DNA from: Bacteroidales bacterium
GTDB taxonomy: Bacteria; Bacteroidota; Bacteroidia; Bacteroidales; Lentimicrobiaceae
Direction of reading: 5' to 3'
Length of the DNA: 64,000 nt
Assembly: GCA_016709025.1 (NCBI GenBank)
Contig: JADJEQ010000016.1
Location: forward strand, 186,001-250,000
Part shown: positions 55,801 through 64,000 of the stretch, piece after piece
Layout: the number at the start of each line of letters is the position of its first letter
Numbering within the stretch: the stretch's first letter is position 1
Position numbers and translations under genes: made by a program
The notes under the pieces: generated by a model
Seen by the model: the letters and a program-made list of their open reading frames with translations, nothing else
Databases searched by the model: none
What the model was told of the DNA's origin: nothing

Positions 55801-56751
55801 CTAACCAGAAGCTTCATTCTGGTTTTTACCTGCATGGATGCTCAAAAACCGGCAAATGTCCGCCAGGGCTTCCTTCGATTCGCGGAACAAATCCCCGAAT
55901 ACCGGATAGCAATGACACATGCCCTCCCCCACAATCAGCGTTGTTTTCACGCCGGCTTCGCGGGACTTTTCTGCCAGTCGCAGCGAATCATCCCGCAGGG
56001 TTTCATGGCTCCCGACGCTGATGTGCAGGGGAGGCAGCCCATAGAGATTGCCATAAAGAGGCGAGATGAGCGGGTCGCTTTTATCATGTCCGCCGGCATA
56101 GTAGGCCGAAGCACTTACAGCACATCCTTCCGGGGAAAAGCAACGCTTTTTATTCGTCTGGTGCGATGTTCCGGTAAGCATCAGATCGGTCCAGGGAGAA
56201 AGCACTGCAGCTGCAGCGGGCAATGGCAGCCCTTTTTCTTTTAGTGCCAGCAGGGTAGCCAGGCACAGTCCCCCGCCGGCAGAATCGCCGGCAAACACGA
56301 TGTCGTGCGGTTGAAATCCGGATTCAAAAAGGAAGCCATAAGCCGAAAGCGCATCTTCAAGCGCTGCTGGGAATGGATGTTCCGGGGCCAGCCGGTAGTC
56401 GAATACCAGGGCATTCAGATTACTTCCCGTTACGAATTTGGAAACATGTTGCCGGTGCGATTGTGCCGAACCGATCATATAGAATCCTCCGTGAAACCAG
56501 AGGATGGCCTTTGAAGCCGGATTGCCGGGAAGGGTAACCCATTCGGCAGTTTGCCCACCGGTCAGGGTTAATGGTTTTATGACAATATCATCCGGCAGTT
56601 TGCCAAACATGCCTGCCGCTTTTTCGGTCTTCTTCCGGTATTTTAAAATGCCTTCCATCGAAGGGTCGAAAGGCGGCCTTTTTAACCTTAAGCGAAAATA
56701 ATGGCTGTGAATAAGCATTCCGAGAATGATTTTACTTTTCAGACTTTGCAT
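55801..56751 (-). CDS. Alpha/beta hydrolase, hormone-sensitive-lipase family
   Basis: The 316-residue protein has the HSL-family oxyanion motif in WFHGGFYMIGSAQSHRQHV (here HGGF, with Phe-Tyr). The nucleophile is in VFAGDSAGGGLCLATLLA. The catalytic Asp follows in the segment LYGLPPLHISVGSHETLRDD, and the His in GEGMCHCYPVFG. It is an esterase for acyl esters, presumably cytoplasmic as there is no signal peptide. It starts 13 bp after the TetR gene ends, so it is probably regulated by that repressor. Confidence 0.88.
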   Translation of the reverse strand: MQSLKSKIILGMLIHSHYFRLRLKRPPFDPSMEGILKYRKKTEKAAGMFGKLPDDIVIKPLTLTGGQTAEWVTLPGNPASKAILWFHGGFYMIGSAQSHRQHVSKFVTGSNLNALVFDYRLAPEHPFPAALEDALSAYGFLFESGFQPHDIVFAGDSAGGGLCLATLLALKEKGLPLPAAAAVLSPWTDLMLTGTSHQTNKKRCFSPEGCAVSASAYYAGGHDKSDPLISPLYGNLYGLPPLHISVGSHETLRDDSLRLAEKSREAGVKTTLIVGEGMCHCYPVFGDLFRESKEALADICRFLSIHAGKNQNEASG

Positions 56752-56764
56752 AGGGGCTGGTTTT

Positions 56765-57373
56765 TTAAGGATTCATCAGAAACATCTGAAGCACAGATTC
56801 AGGCACCGGTAAGCGGAACTGTTCCCTGTAATACGCTTTGTTCAGTGCCAGTCCGTTTACCAGGGAAAAAAGCAGGGTAGCCAGTTCTTCTGCGGGAACC
56901 GGTCTGATGGTGCCATCAAGCTGACCCTGTCTGAATATCCGGGCCATCACCTGGTATTTCAGATCATTTTCACGCCTGATTATTTCCCGGGCTTCAACAG
57001 GAAAAGATTCCGACAAGGCCGTCTGGGTCATCAGGAAGTAGTAATTTACTGCAGCCGGTTCACGGTTAAGCCCATCGAGCAAGCCTTTGACAGCCAGCCT
57101 GACTTTCTCTTCTGCAGGAACATTCATTTTTTCAAGATTCAGGGCCGCTTCGTTCAGGTTGTTCAGCCCTTTGCCGATCAGCTCTGTAAATATGGCTTCT
57201 TTTGAAGGGAAGTAATGATAAATCAATCCCTGGGAGATCCCTGTTCTTTGGGTAATATCGTTTATCCGGGTTGCTGAAAGTCCTTTTCCGGCAAACAAAC
57301 CCAGGGCTGCTGCCAGTATCTGTTCCCGGCGTTCATCCCTGACCTTCTCGTTTTGTGCTTTGTTTCTGGGCAT
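56765..57373 (-). CDS. TetR family transcriptional regulator
   Basis: The 202-residue protein has the N-terminal helix-turn-helix: RREQILAAALGLFAGKGLSA, then INDITQRTGISQGLIYHYF and PSKEAIFTELIG. The C-terminal ligand-binding region is all-helical and diverse. It heads an operon with the lipase and the SDR-like gene. A perfect 18-bp inverted repeat lies just upstream of its start (57383-57400), a good candidate for its own operator. Autorepression with derepression by a lipophilic ligand is the natural inference. Confidence 0.92.
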   Translation of the reverse strand: MPRNKAQNEKVRDERREQILAAALGLFAGKGLSATRINDITQRTGISQGLIYHYFPSKEAIFTELIGKGLNNLNEAALNLEKMNVPAEEKVRLAVKGLLDGLNREPAAVNYYFLMTQTALSESFPVEAREIIRRENDLKYQVMARIFRQGQLDGTIRPVPAEELATLLFSLVNGLALNKAYYREQFRLPVPESVLQMFLMNP

Positions 57374-57382
57374 TATAGGTTG

Positions 57383-57400
57383 ATTGAATATTTATTCAAT
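57383..57400. promoter_or_regulatory. Candidate TetR operator
   Basis: ATTGAATA and TATTCAAT flank a 2-bp centre (TT) as a perfect 18-bp inverted repeat, 10 bp upstream of the TetR start codon. Size, symmetry and position are typical of TetR-family operators overlapping their own promoter. Confidence 0.7.
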
Positions 57401-57824
57401 GCAAAAATACACATAATTTGTTGACCACAACAAAAAAATCCGGAAATGAAAAGATTTTTCCGTGATAATTGATTGGGCGGAACAGTGTGATTTCGCAAGG
57501 TTTTTAAGATATTCAGATCATGGGATTATTTGTATTCTATTCTTTCGTGTTTCCGGGGCCATTGCCTGAATATATGGTTGTGATCAGTTATTCAATAACA
57601 TAGGTATCAGATTCGCGTTAAAATAGTTGGACGGAAAACAACCGGGGCCGGCCGGACAGGTAATTCATTTGAAGCGGGCTGCCATTTTTAACTTGTTGCA
57701 GAATTTTCCGTTCAACTTGCCGGACAATAAAAGCATTTCATCGATTTGATGATATCCGGCGAACCTGAATTCCTTTAATTTGCTTAACTTTGATTAACAA
57801 ACACCACCTGGTGAAAGGATAAAA
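57401..57824. other. Divergent intergenic region, TetR operon / LytS-type kinase
   Basis: There is no gene here. A GC-rich block GGGGCCGGCCGG at about 57645-57656 is the only unusual composition. The last 100 bp upstream of 57825 probably contain the kinase promoter. Confidence 0.4.
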
Positions 57825-58853
57825 ATGAAAAGGAAAAATATCCTGCTCATCCACTTCCTGTTCTGGTTTTACATTATAAACCAGGCACTGTTCCCGATTT
57901 ACATCGGGCAGATGGATCAGGCTTACCTGATCAGTTACAAGTATCTGATGGATATTCTGATCACCACGCTCATGAATGCGTTCTCGTTTTATCTGATCTA
58001 TTGCACGTTTCCTAACATCCTGAAGATCAGACCTAAGATCACTGCTGTAATGGCTGCAATTACTGCCCTGGTTTTTATTACTGCATTCCGGACATCAACG
58101 GAATACCTGCTCTGGAAAATCAGCTTCAGCGCAAGCGAGAAGGAAATGGTGTTCAAATGGGTTTATATGTGGAACAACTTCAGGCTGGTGATTATTACCG
58201 GGACTTACGCTGTGCTGATCCGGTTTATGATCAAGGCTTTTGAAGCCCGGAAACTCAAGGATGAACTGATTAACCAGCAGCAGGCCAGTGAACTTGCCCT
58301 GCTTCGGTCGCAGATAAACCCCCATTTTCTGTTCAACACCATCAACAACATCTATTCACTGGTTTACAGGAAATCAGATGAAGCAGGGGAGGCAGTGCTC
58401 AGGCTTTCTTCCATTATGAGATACATGCTCTTTGATGCGACTACCGATAAGGTTCCACTCGAAAAAGAGGTAGAATACCTGAAAAGCTTTATAGAACTTC
58501 AGAAGCTGCGGATCAGAAATCATGATTTTGTGTCACTTAAATTAGCAGGAGATACAGGAGGACGTTTTATCGCCCCCATGCTGCTGATATCTTTTGTTGA
58601 TAACGCATTCAAGCATGGAAGCAGGAAACACCATCCGGGAATCATCATTGATTTATCAACCGAAAGGGACCTTGTGAGTTTTGAAGTTGTCAACTACCTG
58701 AAAAAGGGAACCCTGACCATTGAAGAACATTCCAGCGGATCAAGCCTCGTCAATATCAGGAGAAGGCTCGAGCTCATATATCCGGGCAGGCACAAATTGG
58801 TGATAACCGGAGACGAAGATACATTTAAAATAAACCTTAAGATATTTAACTAA
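57825..58853 (+). CDS. LytS-type sensor histidine kinase (His_kinase family)
   Basis: The 342-residue protein has about four membrane spans in residues 8-135, consistent with a membrane-embedded sensor. A coiled coil (LINQQQASELALLRSQ) follows. The His_kinase motif QINPHFLFNTINNIYSLVY carries the phosphorylated His near residue 166. The HATPase has LISFVDNAFKHG (N box) and a G-box region SGSSLVNIRRRLELIYPG. The partner is the LytTR regulator that starts two bases after its stop. Such pairs in Bacteroidota respond to envelope or nutritional signals, but the ligand here is unknown. Confidence 0.92.
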   Translation: MKRKNILLIHFLFWFYIINQALFPIYIGQMDQAYLISYKYLMDILITTLMNAFSFYLIYCTFPNILKIRPKITAVMAAITALVFITAFRTSTEYLLWKISFSASEKEMVFKWVYMWNNFRLVIITGTYAVLIRFMIKAFEARKLKDELINQQQASELALLRSQINPHFLFNTINNIYSLVYRKSDEAGEAVLRLSSIMRYMLFDATTDKVPLEKEVEYLKSFIELQKLRIRNHDFVSLKLAGDTGGRFIAPMLLISFVDNAFKHGSRKHHPGIIIDLSTERDLVSFEVVNYLKKGTLTIEEHSSGSSLVNIRRRLELIYPGRHKLVITGDEDTFKINLKIFN

Positions 58854-58854
58854 G

Positions 58855-59586
58855 ATGAAAATCAATTGTATAGCTGTAGACGATGAGCCTTTGGCACTCG
58901 ATATCATAAAAGAATACTGTGCTAAAATCCCTTTTATTAACCTGCTGCATTCTTTCGATAATGCCATCGATACACTCGAATACCTGCGCGACAACAAGGT
59001 TGACCTGATTCTTCTTGATATTCAAATGGAAGAACTAACGGGGATTCAATTACTGAATACCCTGAAAGTTAAACCTTATGTTATCCTTACCACAGCTTAT
59101 GATTCTTATGCCATGCAGGGATTTGAACTCGATGTGGCCGATTATCTGCTGAAGCCTATTTCGTTCGAAAGGTTCTTTAAGGGAATCAGCAAGATTTATG
59201 AAAGGATGCATAAAGAAAATGCAACTCCTGCTGAGAAACCATTGAACGTCAATGCATCAGAAGCTGCCGGTAAAGATTATTTTTTTGTGAAAACCGAAAC
59301 CCGCGTTGAGAAAGTTACGGCTTCTGAAGTGTTGTATGTGGAAGGCATGGGCGACTACTGGCGCATCGTAACCAGGAATAAGCGGATTATGACGCTGATG
59401 AATGCACGGGGCATCGAAGATGTTTTGCATGAACCACAATTTTGCAGGGTGCATAAATCATATTTTGTAGCCATCGATAAAATAGATTTTGTTGAGCGTA
59501 AACACATTAAAATAGCTGACCAGCGCATCCCCATCAGCGATACCTATCAGAAAAACTTTTTCGATCTCATCGAACGGAAAAAATAA
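58855..59586 (+). CDS. LytTR family response regulator
   Basis: The 243-residue protein has a receiver domain: CIAVDDEPLALDII, the phosphorylated Asp in LILLDIQMEELTG, Thr in VILTTAYDSYA and Lys in YLLKPISFERF. A C-terminal LytTR DNA-binding domain follows, with YFFVKTETRVEKV, EVLYVEGMGDYWRIVT, ARGIEDVLHEP and FCRVHKSYFVAIDKI. It is co-transcribed and probably translationally coupled with the kinase. LytTR domains bind direct repeats. None could be assigned in the region. Confidence 0.95.
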   Translation: MKINCIAVDDEPLALDIIKEYCAKIPFINLLHSFDNAIDTLEYLRDNKVDLILLDIQMEELTGIQLLNTLKVKPYVILTTAYDSYAMQGFELDVADYLLKPISFERFFKGISKIYERMHKENATPAEKPLNVNASEAAGKDYFFVKTETRVEKVTASEVLYVEGMGDYWRIVTRNKRIMTLMNARGIEDVLHEPQFCRVHKSYFVAIDKIDFVERKHIKIADQRIPISDTYQKNFFDLIERKK

Positions 59587-59612
59587 ATAGGTGATGCCTA
59601 TAGAAATAGTCC

Positions 59613-59750
59613 GGTAATTTTTAAGAATCACGGCTGGCAGGGACGCAAGGACGCAAAGTGTTGATTATCATAATATTAAAAATTACACATTCCACTATTT
59701 AATGTTTTGAAAATCAATGGTTTAAAAAATATTAACGGAGTATTGTATAG
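59613..59750. repeat. Dispersed ~140-bp repeat, copy 2 of 2
   Basis: It shares, in order, TTTTTAAGAATCACG, GACGCAAGGACGCAAAGTG, TTGATTATCAT, a TTAAAAATT block and ACGGAGTATTGT with 20361-20495. It has an extra GGCTGGCAG near the start. It is non-coding and lies between the LytTR regulator and the propeller kinase. Confidence 0.65.
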
Positions 59751-59769
59751 AAGTTCAGGGAAATTTACG

Positions 59770-59807
59770 AAAGGGCAGGGACACGACATGTCGTGTCCCT
59801 ACCCTTT
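59770..59807. repeat. Dispersed palindrome family, copy 5
   Basis: The 38-bp inverted repeat is centred between 59788 and 59789, with outer arms AAAGGG and CCCTTT and one mismatched pair (59776/59801). The core is identical to copies 1 and 4. It lies 184 bp after the LytTR stop and 229 bp before the propeller kinase. Confidence 0.78.
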
Positions 59808-60035
59808 TGTAAGACACGCAAAGCAATATGTTTTCCTCTGAAACCCAGGCAGGCAGGTTCTCATGCATTGGCGGGAACCGATAAAATCAGAATTATTTAC
59901 GGATGAAATACCTCTGATTATTTTGTATATTTGATCGGAACTTCAAATAGCAATATTCTGATTACCCGGGCTGATGGATCGCAGACCGGGATGAGTAGCA
60001 ATTCTCATAAGCTCCGGTTATTTTTTACATTCCAG

Positions 60036-63000
60036 ATGAAAATTAGGGCAATTATCATTGGATTTTTTCTCCTGGTTTGTTTTCAGGCCGGCGCACAGCA
60101 ATATTTTTTTTCAGGATACTCCATTGGTAACGGACTTTCCCAGAGTGTTGTAAATTGTATTTTCCAGGACTCGAGGGGGTATATCTGGATTGGTACACAA
60201 AACGGGCTTAACAAATTCAACGGATACAACTTTACGGTTTTTACCTCTGATCCGGGCGATTCGGCTTCAATTTCCAATAACTGGATTTATAGCATCGCAG
60301 AAGACAAGGATGCCAACCTGTGGATAGGGACCAAAGAAGGCCTGATCAAATACAACAGGAAGGAAAACCGGTTCAGCAGAATCAGGTATACCACACCATA
60401 TGGGGTTCAGGTCACCAATTACGTGTACGATGTAAAATGTGCACGCAATGGAACAATACTTATCAATACTCCCCCGGTTCTTTCTGTATGCAATCCTGAA
60501 AACCTGTCGTTTACTCATTACCTCAGCCCGCTTGAATTTGACGGCAGTGTGAAAGACAACAACATTCCTTTGCTGGAAGACAGTGAGGGCAATATCTGGA
60601 CAGGCTCGACAAAAGGCCTGGCTGTTTTTAGTCCCCTGACAAAAACCTTCAGAACTTTCAGGCATCATCAGTCGGTTCCGGCAGGTTTGTCGGACGACAA
60701 TATAACAGCATTATACCAGGACCAGAAGGGAGATTTGTGGATCGGAACATCCGGAGGTCTGAATCAATTGAGAAGCGGGGAAAACAGTTTTATTCATCAT
60801 CAACACGATTCCCGGAGTGAAATTTCACTCAGCAATAATTTTATAAGGGCAATTCTTGCTGACAGATCAGGAAACCTGTGGATTGCCACAGAAGGCGGAG
60901 GCCTGAACAGGATGAGCTTTAACACTGAAGGCAAACTGGTTTCCGAAAGATTCACGGCCGATAAAACCGGGCTGAATCACAGCATTAACCTTTCGCTGAT
61001 GATCGATCATTCCGACAACCTCTGGATAGGAACTTTGTCGGGTCTCAACAAAACCGACCTTAAAAAGCGGAAGTTTAACCTGTATCGTAAAAGCGATTCT
61101 CCATATTCTGTTGATCTTGCCGGAAATGTCATTGCATCGGTATATAAAGATGAGCACAATGTTCTCTGGATCGGCAACTGGGGACAGGGACTCAATCTGT
61201 ACGACAGGGAAACCGGAAGTGTGGAACAGTACACCCCTGCGAAAACGGGGAAATATTACATTCCCAACGGTTTTGTTCATTGTATTTTCGAAGATGACCA
61301 GCACAACATCTGGCTTGGAACCCGCGATGGACTGCTGGTTTTTGATAAAATTCAAAAACGATTTTTACGTCCCCGGGAATTGTTAAAAGGCAGTGGATTC
61401 CCTGGTTTTCCGGGACTCAGAATCAATATGATGCTGCAGGACCGTCACGGTATTTACTGGATTGCAACCAATGATGGTTTATACAGGGTGAAAGGAGATG
61501 ATACGGGTCCTGAACATTTCTTTGTCGGGGCAAAACCAGATCACAGAATCAGTTCAAACCTGGTTTATGCATTGCTTGAAGACAAAGACGGGGATATCTG
61601 GGTTGGAACGATCAACGGGTTGGATGTTATTGCCGGCGGGAAGGCCGGAATCAGGCATTTCAGGCAGGAAGAAAACAGGTTAAATACCTTGTCCGACAAC
61701 TTCATCACTGCCTTGTGCGAAGACCGGGAGGGAGATATCTGGATCGGGACAAACTCTTATGTGAACCGGTATTCTAAGAAAACGGGGACATTCAGTTATT
61801 ACTCAGGTGAGCAGGGCTTCCCCAGCAATCTGGTATACAGTATTCTAAGAGATAAAAATCATTTCATTTGGTTTGCAACAGGCAATGGTTTGTGCCGCTT
61901 CGAACCTGCCGGTAAAAAGTTTATCAGCTATACGGTTGAGGATGGTTTGCAAAGTCCGGAATTCAATCTGAGTGCGGCTTTTATGAGTGAGGAAGGAGAA
62001 CTGTTTTTTGGAGGAATGAACGGTCTGAATTCGTTTCATCCCGATTCGCTGGATGGAAACCCGCATATTCCGGTGATTGCAATAACATCCGTTTTCAGGA
62101 TAAATAAGGGCGCCAGGGAGTCCTTTAACCTCGATAAGCAATCAATCGTTGACCTCAATTACAATGAAAATACATTCACAGTTGAATTTGCCGCGATGGA
62201 GTATACCAATCCGGCCAGGAACGCTTACGCATACAGGCTTGAAGGAGTTGATGAAAACTGGATTGAAATAGGAACGAGAAATTTTGTTGCTTTTACCAAT
62301 CTTTCGCCCGGCGAATACATCATGCAGGTGAAAGGGTGCAACAACGACGGGCGGTGGAATGAAACCGGGATAAGCCTCCCGATAGTTATCCATCCTCCCT
62401 GGTGGAAAAGCAATGTTGCCTGGGTTTCTTATTTCCTGTTGGTCATTTTTATGATTTTCATGTACATTAAAATGCGGGAACGACACCTGGTAAGGGAAAG
62501 AAATATACTGGAAGAAAAGATCAGGGTAAGGACCGAATTGATTGAAAAGCAGAAGTCGGAGATATTGAGTAAAAATTCAGAACTTAACGATCTGAACGCT
62601 TCAAAAGACAGATTTTTTTCCATCATTGCGCATGATCTCCGGAATCCTTTCAATACCATCATCGGCCTCACCGATATACTGCTGATTACCCTGAACAACC
62701 TGGATCCGCTTAAACTGCAGAGAACACTCGAAAACATCAAAACATCATCGCAACAGGCTTACGAATTACTCGAAAATCTATTGTTATGGGCCCGCTCCCA
62801 AACCGGAACGATCTCATTCAGGCCTGAACAAGCCGATCTGCAGGCATTGGTTGAGGAAAGCGTCGGATTGGCCTCAGTCCAGGCATTGCGAAAGAATATT
62901 GTAATCTTAACTGATTTCAAACAATGTCCTCAGATCACCGGGGATATCAACATGATCCATACAATCCTCCGCAACCTTCTGACAAATGCTTTGAAATATA

Positions 63001-63290
63001 CACGCCGCAATGGTGAGGTTCATGTTGGAATTTCAGAGCACCACGGATTTTGCATACTGAGTATAAAAGATAATGGCATCGGGATATCGGCTGAGAAAAT
63101 CAAGAATCTTTTCAGCATCGACACAGCCCACAAAACCAAAGGTACTGACCAGGAGCCCGGTACTGGACTGGGATTAATTCTCTGCAGGGAATTGATTGAA
63201 AAACATGGAGGCCGGATTGAAGTTGAAAGTGAAGTGGGGAAGGGAAGCCTGTTCAGGGTTTTTATTCCGCTTGTAAGCAATGAGCGCTGA
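60036..63290 (+). CDS. Two-component propeller sensor histidine kinase (no receiver or AraC domain)
   Basis: I place the start at 60036, giving the signal peptide MKIRAIIIGFFLLVCFQAG, then AQ. The frame is open to a TTG at 59931. About 13 Reg_prop blades follow, each with a W-I-G-T core (for example GYIWIGTQNGLNKF, DLWIGTSGGLNQL). A Y_Y_Y domain follows (YAYRLEGVDENWIEIGTRNF), then one membrane span near residue 780-800 and a coiled coil. The kinase core is FFSIIAHDLRNPFNTIIGL (phosphorylated His), NLLTNALKYTRRNGEV, DNGIGIS and GTGLGLILCRELIEK. It ends after the HATPase. The receiver and AraC domains of hybrid two-component systems are absent, so an external regulator is needed. Confidence 0.93.
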   Translation: MKIRAIIIGFFLLVCFQAGAQQYFFSGYSIGNGLSQSVVNCIFQDSRGYIWIGTQNGLNKFNGYNFTVFTSDPGDSASISNNWIYSIAEDKDANLWIGTKEGLIKYNRKENRFSRIRYTTPYGVQVTNYVYDVKCARNGTILINTPPVLSVCNPENLSFTHYLSPLEFDGSVKDNNIPLLEDSEGNIWTGSTKGLAVFSPLTKTFRTFRHHQSVPAGLSDDNITALYQDQKGDLWIGTSGGLNQLRSGENSFIHHQHDSRSEISLSNNFIRAILADRSGNLWIATEGGGLNRMSFNTEGKLVSERFTADKTGLNHSINLSLMIDHSDNLWIGTLSGLNKTDLKKRKFNLYRKSDSPYSVDLAGNVIASVYKDEHNVLWIGNWGQGLNLYDRETGSVEQYTPAKTGKYYIPNGFVHCIFEDDQHNIWLGTRDGLLVFDKIQKRFLRPRELLKGSGFPGFPGLRINMMLQDRHGIYWIATNDGLYRVKGDDTGPEHFFVGAKPDHRISSNLVYALLEDKDGDIWVGTINGLDVIAGGKAGIRHFRQEENRLNTLSDNFITALCEDREGDIWIGTNSYVNRYSKKTGTFSYYSGEQGFPSNLVYSILRDKNHFIWFATGNGLCRFEPAGKKFISYTVEDGLQSPEFNLSAAFMSEEGELFFGGMNGLNSFHPDSLDGNPHIPVIAITSVFRINKGARESFNLDKQSIVDLNYNENTFTVEFAAMEYTNPARNAYAYRLEGVDENWIEIGTRNFVAFTNLSPGEYIMQVKGCNNDGRWNETGISLPIVIHPPWWKSNVAWVSYFLLVIFMIFMYIKMRERHLVRERNILEEKIRVRTELIEKQKSEILSKNSELNDLNASKDRFFSIIAHDLRNPFNTIIGLTDILLITLNNLDPLKLQRTLENIKTSSQQAYELLENLLLWARSQTGTISFRPEQADLQALVEESVGLASVQALRKNIVILTDFKQCPQITGDINMIHTILRNLLTNALKYTRRNGEVHVGISEHHGFCILSIKDNGIGISAEKIKNLFSIDTAHKTKGTDQEPGTGLGLILCRELIEKHGGRIEVESEVGKGSLFRVFIPLVSNER

Positions 63291-63660
63291 TCGTTTGCCC
63301 CTAAATCAGCCCGGTTGAAATTAAATACCACCCCTGTATCAGGGGCTTAGCCATTCAAACCCTGAAGTAACCTTCCCGACCGGAAAGCCGGTTTTATACT
63401 CAGATTTTATTGGTTGAAATGCAGCCCCGCCGACACTGAATGAGGTTGCTTTTCGCAAAAGTGCCGGTTGTTATTCTGAATTTTAATTCACGTTGCCTGT
63501 ACCCAGCCTTTTTTTGTCGGTAAACCTGCCTCTTCACTCTGTGAAAGGGCCAATCCACCCGGTCAGCCTGTTAACGATTCCTTTTAGCCGGTAGTCGAAT
63601 ACATTTGTTTAACCCACAGGTTGTTACGTAATTTTACTTCATCATTTATAAACCTAAATC
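63291..63660. other. Intergenic region after the propeller kinase
   Basis: There is no gene here. A CCTGTATCAGGGGC-type hairpin region occurs around 63333-63347. The last 60 bp are AT-rich and lead into the ribosome-binding site at 63661. Confidence 0.4.
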
Positions 63661-63667
63661 AAGGAGG
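63661..63667 (+). promoter_or_regulatory. Strong Shine-Dalgarno sequence
   Basis: AAGGAGG lies 8 nt upstream of the ATG at 63676. Bacteroidota genes rarely carry a full anti-16S complement, and the other genes in this window generally lack one. It decides the start of the gene that follows. Confidence 0.7.
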
Positions 63668-63675
63668 ATCACACC

Positions 63676-64000
63676 ATGAAAAAACTTCTGACCATACTGT
63701 TGCTGGTTATATCTGCCATGGAGCTGAACGCCACAAACGATGTAGTCAACTATGTAACTTCCGGAGGGAAAACCTATTTCTGTCAAAAAATGAAACCCGG
63801 TTTGCTTTGTGCAAATATCAGGACATGCGATGGAAATATTCTGAAATTCCCTTTCAAAAATGTGGATGCCTATTGTTGTAACGGACGTCTTTTTGAGAGA
63901 CTGCCCGTTGTGTATGAGGGTGCTCCGGCCAATAGTACAGCGTTGATGGAATACATTACAACGCGCAATGGTTTAAGACTTTACAGGTACTGTAAATACG
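63676..64000 (+). CDS. Small secreted Cys-rich protein, runs off the window (partial)
   Basis: From the ATG at 63676 the frame is open to the right edge, about 108 codons. A signal peptide (MKKLLTILLLVISAMELNA) is followed by a mature part with TSGGKTYFCQKMKPGLLCAN, RTCDGNILKFP, a Cys-Cys pair (DAYCCNGR) and a later YRYCKY. The even spread of Cys suggests disulfides in the periplasm or outside. The repeated pattern of a gene product opening with a TSGGKTYFC stretch is not one I can name. A strong ribosome-binding site precedes it. Confidence 0.65.
   Translation, partial: MKKLLTILLLVISAMELNATNDVVNYVTSGGKTYFCQKMKPGLLCANIRTCDGNILKFPFKNVDAYCCNGRLFERLPVVYEGAPANSTALMEYITTRNGLRLYRYCKY

Overview
The window looks like a chromosomal contig from a Bacteroidota bacterium, probably of the order Bacteroidales. 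Evidence for this is a type IX secretion (Por) C-terminal sorting domain on an M1 peptidase, a DAHP synthase fused to chorismate mutase, a complete menaquinone cluster, lipoproteins with a Cys followed by Ser/Thr-Lys-Asp, SusE/SusF-like repeats, a two-component propeller sensor, and the near absence of Shine-Dalgarno sequences. No rRNA, tRNA, CRISPR array, integrase or complete insertion sequence was recognised.

Layout. 0-7 kb: an M16 peptidase tail, a membrane protein, a P-loop kinase, hflX, secreted proteins and a DAHP synthase/chorismate mutase gene whose 3' end is also present as a stray copy at 4.9 kb. 7.5-11.4 kb: asnS, rpoN and a DUF169 protein. 11.4-15 kb: five small AT-rich minus-strand genes separated by diverged copies of a roughly 105-bp repeat, resembling a gene-cassette array. 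15-28 kb: prolyl oligopeptidase, outer-membrane proteins, a PAP2-like protein, an M1 peptidase/AlkD/GNAT group, TolC, HlyD and tsaB. 28-36 kb: a compact menaquinone operon (thioesterase, menF, D, B, A, C, E). 36-42.5 kb: crotonase, 3-hydroxyacyl-CoA dehydrogenase, thiolase and an Old Yellow Enzyme preceded by a 118-bp minisatellite. 42.7-49 kb: GH30 glycosidase, an EF-G paralogue lacking the catalytic His, a PfkB kinase and DUF423. 49-64 kb: eroded surface-protein genes, a NarL-type kinase/regulator pair, small secreted proteins, a TetR-controlled lipase/reductase operon, a LytS/LytTR pair and a propeller sensor kinase.

Two window-wide patterns stand out. First, many conserved genes between about 6 and 27.5 kb, including asnS and rpoN, carry single-base indels, mostly in homopolymers. 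Genes from 28 to 48 kb are intact. Local consensus error is the simplest explanation, and I give repaired ends where the other frame restores the family C-terminus. Second, the intergenic DNA is rich in repeats: a five-copy palindrome, inverted-repeat elements, arrays with a 7-8 bp period and the minisatellite.
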